From Paenisporosarcina macmurdoensis (GTDB lineage: Bacteria; Bacillota; Bacilli; Bacillales_A; Planococcaceae), in NCBI RefSeq assembly GCF_042658845.1, contig NZ_JBHSRI010000002.1, positions 1 through 64,000 on the forward strand: 64,000 nucleotides of DNA, read 5' to 3'. The notes under the pieces are model-generated. The model ran no database searches, was not told the DNA's origin, and saw nothing but the letters and a program-made list of their open reading frames with translations. The position numbers and the translations under genes were made by a program. Positions 41,266 to 50,613 of the stretch are shown here, one piece after another; positions within the stretch are counted from its first letter, which is position 1, and each line of letters opens with the position of its first letter.

Positions 41266-42339
41266 TTGAGGAAATGGAATATGAAAATGGCTATATCTGC
41301 ATTAGCCTTGTCACTTGTTCTACCACTGTCTGCACAAGCTGCAGGAAGTTTTTCGGATGTAGGGCCACGTTTTGAGAAACAAATTAACTATTTAGCAGAG
41401 CGAAATCTTGTAAAAGGTTATTCAAACGGAACATTTAGAGTGAATGCTCCTATTACGAGAGCAGAAGCTGTGACAATAATTGTCCGTGAGCTTCCTGTTT
41501 CCTATGAAGGTGCACCTGATCCAGGGTTTACAGATTATAAAATGGGAGATGGCTTTTATACGTCAGTAGCTCAAGCGGTAGAATATGGCTTTATCCAAGG
41601 GAAGATTGCTAAGGATGGATCACGCTATTTCGATCCGAACGGTTTCCTAACAAGGTCAGAAATGGCAATCATTTTGACTAAGGCATATGACATTCCTTTA
41701 GATCGCTTTGATGTGCGATATAAGGATGTTCCTCCAACCATCCCTTCTAATAAAGCCATTAGCGCTTTATCACATGGAGGCATCTCATATGGTTATGAAG
41801 ATTGGACATACAAACCATATGCATCAATCACTCGTCAAGAATTTGCCGCGTTTTTTGCAAGAACTTTAAATAAGGAATTCAACAGAATGTCGCTTGAATT
41901 CGTTCAATATGATGACGTAACTTTTCAAAGAGTGAAAACTGTATGGTTAGATGAAGATGAATTGAACAAAAAAGCAGAAGAATTGGTCATTTTGATTAAC
42001 GAGGCTCGAGTGAAAAAGGGGTTGTATGCACTTAAGTTGAACGACCGATTATCTGAGATGGCAAGCATTAAAACAAGGATATTTGCAAAATATCCATCAG
42101 AGTATAGTGACAAGTTTTACCCTTATGAAGATTTCTATGAACATTTATATGGGGAACAGGTAACCGGGGAAATGCAAGAACGTTTTACATCTGGATCAGT
42201 TGAATATGCCTTCTCTAGAGTTTCAGATGAAGCGATAAATGAAGTGTCTATGTATACGCCAGAACAAAAGGAAATCGGAATTGGCATGGCTCAGTTAATT
42301 AATGGATCTTATCAGTGGTTAGTTATTGTTAAGAATTAA
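41266..42339 (+). CDS. S-layer-homology protein with CAP-like C-terminal domain (paralogue 2)
   Basis: A 357-residue wall-anchored protein, almost the same length as its paralogue at 17311-18381. TTG 41266 follows GGGGGTTTTAAA and gives signal peptide MRKWNMKMAISALALSL ending AQAAG; TTG 41239 is less likely. Three SLH domains cover about residues 28-200 (TRAEAVTIIVREL, TRSEMAIILTKAY, TRQEFAAFFARTL). The C-terminal part opens LVILINEARVKKGLYALKLNDRLSEMA, a CAP/SCP-like first helix, and ends EIGIGMAQLINGSYQWLVIVKN. No catalytic CAP motif is clear. Confidence 0.82.
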   Translation: MRKWNMKMAISALALSLVLPLSAQAAGSFSDVGPRFEKQINYLAERNLVKGYSNGTFRVNAPITRAEAVTIIVRELPVSYEGAPDPGFTDYKMGDGFYTSVAQAVEYGFIQGKIAKDGSRYFDPNGFLTRSEMAIILTKAYDIPLDRFDVRYKDVPPTIPSNKAISALSHGGISYGYEDWTYKPYASITRQEFAAFFARTLNKEFNRMSLEFVQYDDVTFQRVKTVWLDEDELNKKAEELVILINEARVKKGLYALKLNDRLSEMASIKTRIFAKYPSEYSDKFYPYEDFYEHLYGEQVTGEMQERFTSGSVEYAFSRVSDEAINEVSMYTPEQKEIGIGMAQLINGSYQWLVIVKN

Positions 42340-42383
42340 AAATGCATAATCGAGTAGAATAATTTCAGATAAACTCAAAAAAG

Positions 42384-42419
42384 TAGCAGCCGAATTTGTA
42401 TCTTCGGCTGCTATTTTAC
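42384..42419 (+). terminator. Terminator of the SLH/CAP-like gene (TTGTATC-loop family)
   Basis: TAGCAGCCGAA / TTCGGCTGCTA with loop TTTGTATC, then TTTTAC. Confidence 0.85.
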
Positions 42420-42775
42420 GTGTTCAGAATTTGAGAGATTGTAAATACGACATTGTACCCGGTTATCCAAATGACTAGTAACATCATCCAGTAACTAAAC
42501 TATTAACCTCCATTAAAAGAAGTAAATTCATTTTAAGTGTGCTTTATCCTAGTAAAGAGGAATTCTATGGAAAATAATAAAAACGTTCATATGAAAGTAG
42601 TACTTTAGGTTGGTCTGGTTGTGAAAATTCTATAATTAATTGTAAAAATGATCTTTTAGTTGGAAACAAAAACGCATTAGATGTGGTCTTCACCACTGAT
42701 ATATTCGTTTATAATAGTAAGTAGTTTACTAATATTCAGATTAGCAAGCGTTATATATGGAGAGGGGATATGAAC
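42420..42775. other. Intergenic region before the subtilase gene
   Basis: AT-rich and without recognisable repeats. A 13-codon frame with an AGAGGA site occurs near 42567 but is too short to support. No clear promoter was resolved. Confidence 0.4.
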
Positions 42776-44974
42776 ATGAAAAGATTCGTTTATGGAGTAA
42801 TGTCTATAGCTCTAGTATTTTCTGCTTACGGGAATGACGCGGCTTATGCTGATAGTAATGAAACAAAGCAAATGTTGGTTGTTTTTGATGAGGAACTAAG
42901 TACAACGGAAATCGATAATACGGTAGAGGATGCAGGCGGTGAAGTGAGTGAGACTTACAATGAGGTGTCTATTGCAAAAGTTGAGATAACGGAAAATTCG
43001 TTGCAGGAACTTCTTGATGATCCATCGGTAAAGTATGTCGAGGAAGATATTATCATTAAACAAAGCGCACAGGTGGAAGACTACGGGATTGAGTTGGCCA
43101 ATATACCAGTTGCTTGGAGTTCTGGTTTTACAGGCAAGGGAGTAAAAGTAGCGGTTATTGATTCAGGTATTGCACTTCATAGTGATTTGTTGGTTGCTGG
43201 AGGCGTTTCGACGGTCGACTATACTTCTTCCTACAGGGATGATCAAGGTCATGGAACCCATGTTGCTGGAATTATTGCTGCTCGTAATAATAGTTTTGGC
43301 GTAAAAGGGGTTGCCTACGAAACGGAACTTTATTCGGTAAAAGCATTTAATCAAGACGGCCAGGCTTTTTTATCTGATTTGATTCAAGGTATTGACTGGT
43401 CGATATCGAACGACATGGACATCATCAACTTAAGCGCAGGGACACAAGATGATTCCTTTGCATTTCGCTCGGTGATTGAAAAGGCTTATTCAAGTGGATT
43501 GTTAATTGTGGCCGCTGCTGGAAATGACGGAGCTCCAGAGGGATTAGATGATACGGTAGATTTTCCTGCCCGCTATGCGTCTGTTATAGGGGTAGGTGCA
43601 GTAGATCGCTTTTCCAATCGAGCTTCCTTTTCATCAACAGGACCAGCCGTAGAAATAGCAGCTCCTGGTGTAAGAATTTTAAGTACATATCTTGGAAATG
43701 AGTATGCATACTTGAGCGGAACTTCGATGGCTACTCCATTTGTAACCGGTGAACTTGCATTATTGAAGCAAGCGTATCCACAACTTACGAATAAAGAGCT
43801 TCGTCGGGTACTAATTGAGCTTACGCAGGATCTTGGAGCGGTTGGGAGAGATACACTTTTTGGATATGGTCTAATGCAGGCTTCATCCTTAACAGAGGCA
43901 ATCGATTTTGAAGTAGCTAATCCGGTGACGGGTATTACATTAAGCGCGAATAATCTAACTGGAATACCTGGGGATACTAAAAATGTGGTTGCATTCGCTA
44001 ATTATAAGAATGGACAAGTTCAAAATGTAACGAGCATCGCCAAATGGTCTTCTGCCAACACGGCGGTTGCTAGTGTCACAAATGGGCAAGTGGAATTGAA
44101 GGGCTTTGGTAGTACGACTATAACGGTAACTTACGATGGACAAACGTCGGTTATCGTCGTGAATGTTCCAGAACCTCAACAAAATACAAATCCAGTAGTT
44201 AAACTAGAAGTGAACAATACCTCGCTATTAGGAAAACCTGGTGACATTATTAATGTTGAAGCATCGGCTACATTCAAAGACGGTAAAGTTCAAGACGTGA
44301 CGAACGAAGCAATATGGACTTCTGCCAACACAGCAGTTGCGGTTGCAACAGCAGGAAGCATAGAGTTAAAAGGCTACGGCAGCACGACTTTAACAGTAAT
44401 GTATGAGGATCAATCGACGATGGTTGTCGTCAATAGTCCGGATCCACAATCAAACTTAGGTGGAAGTAAGTTTCAAGACGTCACGTCTTTTTATGCTTCA
44501 GCTGTTGAGTATCTAGTACAAAATCAAATTACAAGTGGTTTATCAGAAACTGAATTTGGCATTACAAAGGATATTATACGAGCAGATGCAGCCATCTGGT
44601 TAGCAAAAGAACTGAATTTAAATACACAAACTGCTCGGGCATCTGGCTTTGCTGATGTGCCAGACCGAGCTGTTGGAGCAGTGAACGCACTAAAAGAAGC
44701 GGGAATAATTGGAGGGAAAACCACGACAAGCTTTGGGGCATATGATCCGTTAACACGAGGAGAAGTCGCGATTATCTTACAACGAGCGTATCAACTTTCT
44801 GCAAACGGCAGTACATCTTCATTTACAGATGTATCTCCTCGTTACAAAGAAGCAGTTGATGCTCTAGTCGCCAATAATATAACGAATGGTATTACGACTA
44901 CACAATTTGGTGTTTCTCGAAATATTACACGCGGTCAATTAGCGGTGTTTATTTATCGATTATCGATGGAGTAA
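42776..44974 (+). CDS. SLH-anchored subtilisin-like serine protease with Big-type repeats
   Basis: A 732-residue exported protease. ATG 42776 has AGAGGGGA seven bases upstream; ATG 42770 is too close. Order: signal peptide (1-25, ending AYAD), inhibitor-I9 propeptide (30-95), S8 catalytic domain (100-375) with Asp129 (VIDSG), His159 (HGTHVAG) and Ser317 (GTSMATP), two Ig-like bacterial repeats (about 380-470 and 475-560, each with SSANTAVA-like and GSTTxTVxY cores), then three SLH domains (565-732). All catalytic residues are present. It is thus a cell-surface protease held on the secondary wall polymer, perhaps processing surface proteins or feeding peptides. Confidence 0.92.
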   Translation: MKRFVYGVMSIALVFSAYGNDAAYADSNETKQMLVVFDEELSTTEIDNTVEDAGGEVSETYNEVSIAKVEITENSLQELLDDPSVKYVEEDIIIKQSAQVEDYGIELANIPVAWSSGFTGKGVKVAVIDSGIALHSDLLVAGGVSTVDYTSSYRDDQGHGTHVAGIIAARNNSFGVKGVAYETELYSVKAFNQDGQAFLSDLIQGIDWSISNDMDIINLSAGTQDDSFAFRSVIEKAYSSGLLIVAAAGNDGAPEGLDDTVDFPARYASVIGVGAVDRFSNRASFSSTGPAVEIAAPGVRILSTYLGNEYAYLSGTSMATPFVTGELALLKQAYPQLTNKELRRVLIELTQDLGAVGRDTLFGYGLMQASSLTEAIDFEVANPVTGITLSANNLTGIPGDTKNVVAFANYKNGQVQNVTSIAKWSSANTAVASVTNGQVELKGFGSTTITVTYDGQTSVIVVNVPEPQQNTNPVVKLEVNNTSLLGKPGDIINVEASATFKDGKVQDVTNEAIWTSANTAVAVATAGSIELKGYGSTTLTVMYEDQSTMVVVNSPDPQSNLGGSKFQDVTSFYASAVEYLVQNQITSGLSETEFGITKDIIRADAAIWLAKELNLNTQTARASGFADVPDRAVGAVNALKEAGIIGGKTTTSFGAYDPLTRGEVAIILQRAYQLSANGSTSSFTDVSPRYKEAVDALVANNITNGITTTQFGVSRNITRGQLAVFIYRLSME

Positions 44975-45005
44975 TTTATCGGAATATAGGAATACTTGAA
45001 ATGTG

Positions 45006-45047
45006 AACTGACACAAAAGCCTTCGAGCTATTGTGTCAGTTTTTTTG
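45006..45047 (+). terminator. Terminator of the subtilase gene
   Basis: AACTGACACAA / TTGTGTCAGTT stem with an AAGCCTTCGAGCTA loop, then seven T residues. Confidence 0.92.
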
Positions 45048-45172
45048 TTGATTAAAATAAATATAGTACTTCGCTTTGGTTGGATATTAACTTAACTATA
45101 TTTCCAGTAAACAGAATCAATTTCATAATTAATAAAACCAGATGTAAACACGAACATTTTAAGACACAGATT

Positions 45173-45309
45173 CTGTAGATTTCCGTTGCAACGCACTTCC
45201 ATGTTTCGAAGTGAGAGTAGCGATGCAGAAACGGGTGGACGCTTTCTACGGGGTCACACCGAGACGCACTTTTCCCGAAGGAGTCCCCGCACGTCACTCC
45301 AATCAAATG
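45173..45309 (-). repeat. GC-rich dispersed element, copy 3 (diverged interior)
   Basis: Its ends (TGTAGATTTCCGTT at the left, CACTCCAATCAAAT at the right) match copy 2 at 55031-55142. The flanking AACAAATTC..AAG.AATACACT also matches. The interior is different and contains ACTTCCATGTTTCGAAGT. Confidence 0.65.
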
Positions 45310-45426
45310 ACCTAAATTCTTAACAAATTCTAAGGAATACACTACAAATATTCGTGTATCAATCATCAAAAGATACTATGAAAGTGACTCGACAAACTTT
45401 TTTTAAAAATCTTTGTATTCAACCTA

Positions 45427-45480
45427 TTGCCAAAACTTTCTGTTATATGCTAGTATACTAGTGTATTGGAAGCGATTACA
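45427..45480 (+). promoter_or_regulatory. Promoter, GntR-type operator and cre site of the hexuronate operon
   Basis: -35 TTGCCA (45427-45432) with -10 TAGTAT (45451-45456). The palindrome CTAGTATACTAG (45450-45461) covers the -10 and fits the TNGTNNACNA pattern of FCD-GntR operators. TTGGAAGCGATTACA (45466-45480) resembles a CcpA cre. Induction by a hexuronate intermediate plus catabolite repression is inferred. Confidence 0.6.
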
Positions 45481-45505
45481 TCACAATTAAAAGGGGAGAT
45501 CGAGA

Positions 45506-46504
45506 ATGAAAAAAGCAGTGGGATTAGGGGTTGCAGCTTTATTATCAATGTTTGTTATGACTGGTTGTAGTGAAGGAGAAAGCGCTTCAGAGGGAGATAA
45601 AGAAACTTTTACACTTAAAATGTCCACTCAAATGGCTGATGGACATCCGATGGTTGAAGGGTTCAATGAATTAAGTGAAATTCTAGATGAAAAGTCAGAT
45701 GGTAGATTAAAAATGGAAGTCTACCCAAGTGCACAACTTGGATCTGATGAAGACGTAATTGAACAAGCAATCCAAGGGGTAAATGTTGCTGTTCTTACTG
45801 ATGGCGGACGGATGGGGAACTACGTTGAAGATATCGGAATCATTGGAGCACCATATCTAACAGACAATTATGAAGATGTACTAAAAATTACCCAAGGAGA
45901 CACATTTAAGTCATGGGAAAAAGAATTAGCGGATGAAAATGATATCCGAGTGCTTTCATTTAATTGGTATGATGGAGCACGTCACTTCTTAACTAATGAA
46001 CCAATTGAAACACCAGAAGACTTAGACGGACTCCGAATTCGTACACCTGGAGCACCAGTTTGGTCTGAATCAATTAAGGCAATGGGAGCAACACCAATCG
46101 CAATGCCTTGGACAGAAGTTTACACAGCAATCCAACAAGGTGCGATTGATGGAGCAGAAGCACAACATACCTCTACTTATTCATCTCGTATATATGAAGT
46201 TGTAAAATACGTTAACAAAACGAGCCATTTCCAACTTATCAACGGAATCATTGTAGGGGAAAAATGGTTTGAAACATTACCAGAAGACTTACAAGAATTA
46301 TTACTTGTTGAAACGAAAGCTGTAGCTGAAGAAAATGCGAAGATGATTGCTGGAATGTCTGAAGAATATGAAGAAAAAATGAAGGCAGAAGGCATGGAAA
46401 TTAATGAAGTTGACGTGGATGCTTTTAAAGAAGCGGCAGATAAGGCTTATGAAATTTTAGGGCTTACAGAACTTCGTGAGCAAATTAATGAGGAAATAAA
46501 GTAA
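45506..46504 (+). CDS. dctP: TRAP transporter substrate-binding lipoprotein DctP
   Basis: A 332-residue extracytoplasmic binding protein, lipid-anchored through the Cys of MTGCSEG (about residue 21). The DctP signature is visible: PSAQLGSDEDVIEQAIQG (about 76-93), the conserved Arg region LDGLRIRTPGAPVWSE that binds a carboxylate, and PWTEVYTAIQQGAIDGAE (about 197-214). It starts an operon with dctQ, dctM and hexuronate catabolic genes, so a hexuronate or aldonate is the likely ligand. Ribosome binding site AAAAGGGG. It is unlikely to be a C4-dicarboxylate protein given the operon. Confidence 0.93.
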   Translation: MKKAVGLGVAALLSMFVMTGCSEGESASEGDKETFTLKMSTQMADGHPMVEGFNELSEILDEKSDGRLKMEVYPSAQLGSDEDVIEQAIQGVNVAVLTDGGRMGNYVEDIGIIGAPYLTDNYEDVLKITQGDTFKSWEKELADENDIRVLSFNWYDGARHFLTNEPIETPEDLDGLRIRTPGAPVWSESIKAMGATPIAMPWTEVYTAIQQGAIDGAEAQHTSTYSSRIYEVVKYVNKTSHFQLINGIIVGEKWFETLPEDLQELLLVETKAVAEENAKMIAGMSEEYEEKMKAEGMEINEVDVDAFKEAADKAYEILGLTELREQINEEIK

Positions 46505-46522
46505 TAAAAAGAGGGTGATATC

Positions 46523-46978
46523 ATGAAAAAAATCTACGGATACTTTTGTAAACTAGAAGAAATCGCGGTTGTAGTTTTCTTGATTACGGTGACTTTTCTT
46601 GTGTTTATATCTGCTGTACTTCGAAGCTTCGATTATCCATTAAACTGGGCAATCGATTTGTCACTCTTGCTATTTGCTTGGATCGTTTTTCTGGGGGCCG
46701 ATATGGCCCTCCGAAATACGGAACTTGTCAGTGTAGACATGTTTTTAACGAAATTCCCACAGGTGGTTCAAAAATATATTCTTCTTCTTTGGAACATCAT
46801 TATTATACTCTTCCTTGGATTTCTCGCGTGGTACGGTGTTCCGCTAGCACTTGAGAGTTCAAAAAGGCTGTTTCAAACACTTGGCATTAGTTATTCATGG
46901 GCAACCATTAGTGTACCAATTGGTGCCATACTCATGCTCATAACAACTGCTATCAAACTCACAAAGGCAATGAAATAG
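46523..46978 (+). CDS. dctQ: TRAP transporter small permease DctQ
   Basis: A 151-residue membrane protein with four helices (IAVVVFLITVTFLVFISAVL, WAIDLSLLLFAWIVFLGAD, ILLLWNIIIILFLGFLAW, WATISVPIGAILMLITTAI). The RSFDYPLNWAIDLSLLLFAWIVFLGADMAL stretch is the conserved DctQ core. It pairs with DctM to form the Na+-coupled transporter. It is 18 bp after dctP and 9 bp before dctM, with AGAGGGTG upstream. Confidence 0.92.
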   Translation: MKKIYGYFCKLEEIAVVVFLITVTFLVFISAVLRSFDYPLNWAIDLSLLLFAWIVFLGADMALRNTELVSVDMFLTKFPQVVQKYILLLWNIIIILFLGFLAWYGVPLALESSKRLFQTLGISYSWATISVPIGAILMLITTAIKLTKAMK

Positions 46979-46987
46979 GAGGATACC

Positions 46988-48271
46988 ATGTTATTAGTCT
47001 TAGTTATATTCCTTGTCCTGTTACTCATGGGAATGCCTGTCGCTTTCACAATCGGTATTTCGGGCCTTGTGTTCTTTCTGACAACACCGGATATCCCGCT
47101 GTCCATTGCGGTCCAGCGCATACTCGTTCCTTCACAATCATTTACAATGCTTGCGATTCCACTATTTATCTTTGCGGGTAATCTAATGAACAGCACTGGA
47201 ATTACCAAACGCTTAATTCGACTTGCTGATGTTTTGACTGGTCATATGTATGGAAATCTAGCACAAGTCAGTGTTGTCCTTAGTACATTGATGGGTGGGG
47301 TATCGGGATCTGCAGTTGCTGATGCGGCAATGCAATCGCGAATCTTAGGTCCAGACATGATCAAGAAAGGATATAATCGTGCGTATGGTGCTTCCATTAA
47401 CGGTATTTCCTCTTTAATCACTGCAACTATCCCACCAAGTATGGGATTGATTATTTATGGTGCAGTTGGAGAAGTATCCATTGGTCGACTATTTGCTGGG
47501 GGGATCTTACCAGGTTTCCTAATGATGATTGCGCTAATGATTGCTGTTTCATATACAGCTCGAAAAAAACAATATTTACCTGAACGTACTACATATCCGA
47601 ACATCAAAGAAGTCTTAGTAGCATTAAAAGATGGAATTTGGGCATTGATTTTCCCGATTATACTTATCGTCGGAATCAGATATGGGATCTTTACACCGTC
47701 GGAATCTGGTGCATTTGCTGCTGTATATGCCATATTTGTCGGTGTTGTTATTTATCGAGATTTAACTTGGAGTAGCTTTATAGAAACGGTTCGTAGTAGT
47801 GCTATCGACATCGGTGCCATCATGCTTATCATCTCCGTATCGGGAATCTTTGGGTACGGCATTGTGTATGATCGCGTAGCACAGAGTCTTTCAGAACTTG
47901 TAATAGGAATTTCTGAAAACCCATATATTCTTTTTGGAATCATCATTTTGGTTTTAGCCATTTCAGGAATGTTTGTAGAAACTACTGTCATAGCCTTATT
48001 ATTAACTCCTATTTTTGTACCTATCGTCACTAGTGTTGGTATCGATCCAGTGCATTTTGGTCTAGTAATGATGACAGTAACCACACTAGGCATTATGACA
48101 CCACCGCTTGGCGTATCGTTATTTACGGTTTCGCAGATTATGGGAACATCTCCACAAGAAACAGTTAAAGAATCAGTCCCATTTTACATTGCTGTTTTAG
48201 CAGTCATTGCAGTTATGGTATTCTTACCTGACTTAATCTTATTTTTACCGAACTTGATATTTGGAGAATAA
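46988..48271 (+). CDS. dctM: TRAP transporter large permease DctM
   Basis: A 427-residue polytopic permease of about 11-12 helices, the transport core of the TRAP system. Signatures: IPLFIFAGNLMNSTGIT, LMGGVSGSAVADAAMQSRILGPDMIKKGY (about residues 92-120), ATIPPSMGLIIYGAVG and TPPLGVSLFTVSQI near the C-terminus. TAGGAGG precedes ATG. It is followed by the GntR regulator 15 bp downstream in the same operon. Confidence 0.94.
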   Translation: MLLVLVIFLVLLLMGMPVAFTIGISGLVFFLTTPDIPLSIAVQRILVPSQSFTMLAIPLFIFAGNLMNSTGITKRLIRLADVLTGHMYGNLAQVSVVLSTLMGGVSGSAVADAAMQSRILGPDMIKKGYNRAYGASINGISSLITATIPPSMGLIIYGAVGEVSIGRLFAGGILPGFLMMIALMIAVSYTARKKQYLPERTTYPNIKEVLVALKDGIWALIFPIILIVGIRYGIFTPSESGAFAAVYAIFVGVVIYRDLTWSSFIETVRSSAIDIGAIMLIISVSGIFGYGIVYDRVAQSLSELVIGISENPYILFGIIILVLAISGMFVETTVIALLLTPIFVPIVTSVGIDPVHFGLVMMTVTTLGIMTPPLGVSLFTVSQIMGTSPQETVKESVPFYIAVLAVIAVMVFLPDLILFLPNLIFGE

Positions 48272-48286
48272 AAGGGGACGAATTAT

Positions 48287-48976
48287 ATGAACATGCTACT
48301 AAAAAAGGATGCCAATACACGAAGGCAATATGTTTATAACTACTTATATGAAAATATTATTGATTTAACTTATAAACCTGGAACTAGTCTCTCCGAGAAT
48401 GAAATAGCTGCTCAGCTCGGAGTTAGTAGGACACCAGTAAGAGAAGCACTTATTCAACTATCAAAAGAAGACTTGGTGGAAATAATTCCGCAAATCGGGA
48501 CATTTGTCTCTTTAATTGATCCTAATCTTGTAGAAGAATCTAGGTTTATGCGTGAAACACTTGAAATCGGTGTAATTAAATTGGCAGCTGAAAACATTAC
48601 TGAAAAAACATTACTTCAACTGGAAAATAGCATCAAGATGCAGCAAATCGTTATAGGAGATTCTGATTATAAGGAGTTCTTGCATCAAGATGATGCGTTT
48701 CATCAACTCATTTTTCAGAGTTTGGATAAAGAACGGACATGGCAGACCATTGATCAAATGAATGCACAATTCAAACGTGTGCGTATTCTACGTTTGCTCA
48801 CTACGGGAAGATCTAGATGGGAAGATATTCTTCATGAACATGAAAAAATTGTCTTGTGTTTGAGAAATAAAGATGTTCAGCTAGCGCAAAGTACTATGAA
48901 AGATCACTTAACTAAAGGTATTGTCCACATGGATGAGTTAAAAGAATTACATCCTGATTATTTCAAGAAAATATAA
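48287..48976 (+). CDS. GntR-family regulator with FCD domain
   Basis: A 229-residue transcription factor, FadR subfamily. Residues 10-75 carry the HTH (LSENEIAAQLGVSRTPVREALIQL). Residues 85-220 are the FCD effector domain with the metal-binding pattern (HQDDAFHQLIF, HEHEKIVLCL, MKDHLTKGI). In the middle of a hexuronate operon it is the obvious regulator, comparable with UxuR/ExuR-type proteins. The palindrome at 45450-45461 is the proposed operator. Ribosome binding site AAAGGGGA. Confidence 0.9.
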   Translation: MNMLLKKDANTRRQYVYNYLYENIIDLTYKPGTSLSENEIAAQLGVSRTPVREALIQLSKEDLVEIIPQIGTFVSLIDPNLVEESRFMRETLEIGVIKLAAENITEKTLLQLENSIKMQQIVIGDSDYKEFLHQDDAFHQLIFQSLDKERTWQTIDQMNAQFKRVRILRLLTTGRSRWEDILHEHEKIVLCLRNKDVQLAQSTMKDHLTKGIVHMDELKELHPDYFKKI

Positions 48977-49006
48977 AAGCATGTGAGGATGGAAGGAGTC
49001 AAGTTC

Positions 49007-49963
49007 ATGAAAAAGGCTTACGGAGTTCTCACTTTGGGAGATGCAATGATTGCCTTTCAACCAGCCCAAACTGGGCCACTACGATTTGTATCGGAATTTT
49101 CACGTAAGGTTGGAGGCGCTGAACTTAATTTTGCAATTGGCTGTGCACGATTAGGATTAAATCCTCGATGGATTAGTCGACTTGGTGGGGATGAGTTTGG
49201 ACGCGTCATTTATAATTTTGCACGTGGTGAGGGTGTGGATGTCTCATCAGTTGAGTTCGTTGAAGGATATCCTACATCTTTATATTTTAAGGAAGTTAAG
49301 GAAGACGGATCAGGCAGTAGCTTTTACTACCGTTACAAATCGCCGATTACTACTTTAACTCCCGATGAAATTACAGAAGAACTTTTTGATAATATCTCAA
49401 TCGTTCATTTGACAGGTGTATTTTTAGCTATTGCAACTTCACACTTAGCAGTGACCAAAAAGGTCATTGAAATTGCGAAGAAAAAAGGAATTCCCATTTC
49501 ATTTGATCCTAACATTCGTTTGAAGTTGTGGACAAAAGAACAAGCGAGTACTACCATTCGTGATTTGTTGAAAGATGTTGATATTTTACTAACTGGTGTT
49601 GATGAACTTGAGCTGTTATTAGGTGATATCGATCAAGAATCTATTGAATCGTACGCGCATACGTACAATATCAAACAGATCGTTTTGAAAGATGGAGCGA
49701 GTGGTTCTAAATTATATATAGGAAACAAGTGGTTTACAAAAGAGGCTTTTGATGTACAACCAGTGGATACAGTAGGAGCCGGAGATGGATTCGATAGTGG
49801 ATTTATTTTTGCATACTTAAATGGTTTCACACCAGAAGAATCATTAAATTTTGCCAATGCAGTGGGCGCGATGGTTACAACTGTATCTGGAGATAATGAA
49901 GGATTACCTTATTTGAATGTTGTTGAAGCCTATATTCGTCAAGACAAAATTATCGAACGATAA
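49007..49963 (+). CDS. kdgK: 2-keto-3-deoxygluconate kinase
   Basis: PfkB-family kinase of 318 residues that phosphorylates 2-keto-3-deoxygluconate (KDG) to KDPG with ATP. GGAELNFAIGCARLGL (about residues 34-49) is the sugar-binding start, SFDPNIRLKLW the KDG-kinase-like middle, and DTVGAGDGFDSGFIFAYLNG (about 252-271) the PfkB signature 2 with the catalytic Asp. ATG 49007 has GGAAGGAG upstream; GTG 48983 would add eight residues. It is followed 23 bp later by kdgA. Confidence 0.92.
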   Translation: MKKAYGVLTLGDAMIAFQPAQTGPLRFVSEFSRKVGGAELNFAIGCARLGLNPRWISRLGGDEFGRVIYNFARGEGVDVSSVEFVEGYPTSLYFKEVKEDGSGSSFYYRYKSPITTLTPDEITEELFDNISIVHLTGVFLAIATSHLAVTKKVIEIAKKKGIPISFDPNIRLKLWTKEQASTTIRDLLKDVDILLTGVDELELLLGDIDQESIESYAHTYNIKQIVLKDGASGSKLYIGNKWFTKEAFDVQPVDTVGAGDGFDSGFIFAYLNGFTPEESLNFANAVGAMVTTVSGDNEGLPYLNVVEAYIRQDKIIER

Positions 49964-49986
49964 ACTATAGTGTTAGGAGTTGTCAC

Positions 49987-50613
49987 ATGCAGAAATTTGA
50001 AATTCTCTCTACGATTAAAGAAGAAAAAATTGTTGCTGTCATCCGTGGAAAGGACAGTGATGAAGCAACATCGATATCTTTAGCAGCTATCGAAGGTGGC
50101 ATTCGAATCATTGAACTTACCTATACAACTCCATTCGTAGAGAAAGTTTTTAAGGATTTAGAAAATGAAGATGTGCTAATAGGCGCAGGTTCTGTATTAG
50201 ATCCAGAGACAGCTAGGCACGCTCTTTTAAATGGGGCAAAATTTATTGTCAGCCCGTTTTTTAATAAAGACGTTGCGACAATGTGTAATCGATATGGAAT
50301 ACCCTATCTACCTGGATGCATGACTGTGAAAGAAATGGCAGAGGCATTGGAAGCGGGATGTGATATTTTGAAACTGTTTCCAGCAAATGATTTTGAACCA
50401 TCCATTATCGGTTCAATCCGAGGCCCGATTCCTAATGTGAACATTATGCCAACAGGTGGAGTGAACTTATCGAATATGTCTGGTTGGTTATCAGCTGGTG
50501 CGATTGCAGTTGGAATTGGTAGCGATTTGAATAACGCGTATAACTCAGGATCACATGAGTTAGTTGTAGAAGTTACTAAAAAATACGTAGAAAAACTAAA
50601 GGAGAACACATGA
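49987..50613 (+). CDS. kdgA: 2-keto-3-deoxy-6-phosphogluconate aldolase
   Basis: Class I aldolase of 208 residues that splits KDPG into pyruvate and glyceraldehyde-3-phosphate. VAVIRGKDSDEAT, the catalytic Glu in IELTYTTPF, GAGSVLDPETA, FIVSPFFNKDV, PGCMTVKEMAEALEAGCDILKLFPA (Schiff-base Lys in LKLFPA, about residue 134) and MPTGGV are all present. The stop overlaps the uxuA ATG by four bases (ATGA). It completes an Entner-Doudoroff-type lower branch with kdgK. Confidence 0.95.
   Translation: MQKFEILSTIKEEKIVAVIRGKDSDEATSISLAAIEGGIRIIELTYTTPFVEKVFKDLENEDVLIGAGSVLDPETARHALLNGAKFIVSPFFNKDVATMCNRYGIPYLPGCMTVKEMAEALEAGCDILKLFPANDFEPSIIGSIRGPIPNVNIMPTGGVNLSNMSGWLSAGAIAVGIGSDLNNAYNSGSHELVVEVTKKYVEKLKENT

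Noticed and set aside
45052..45369. 105-aa minus-strand frame
   Set aside because: Runs through the GC-rich element copy 3; no ribosome binding site.
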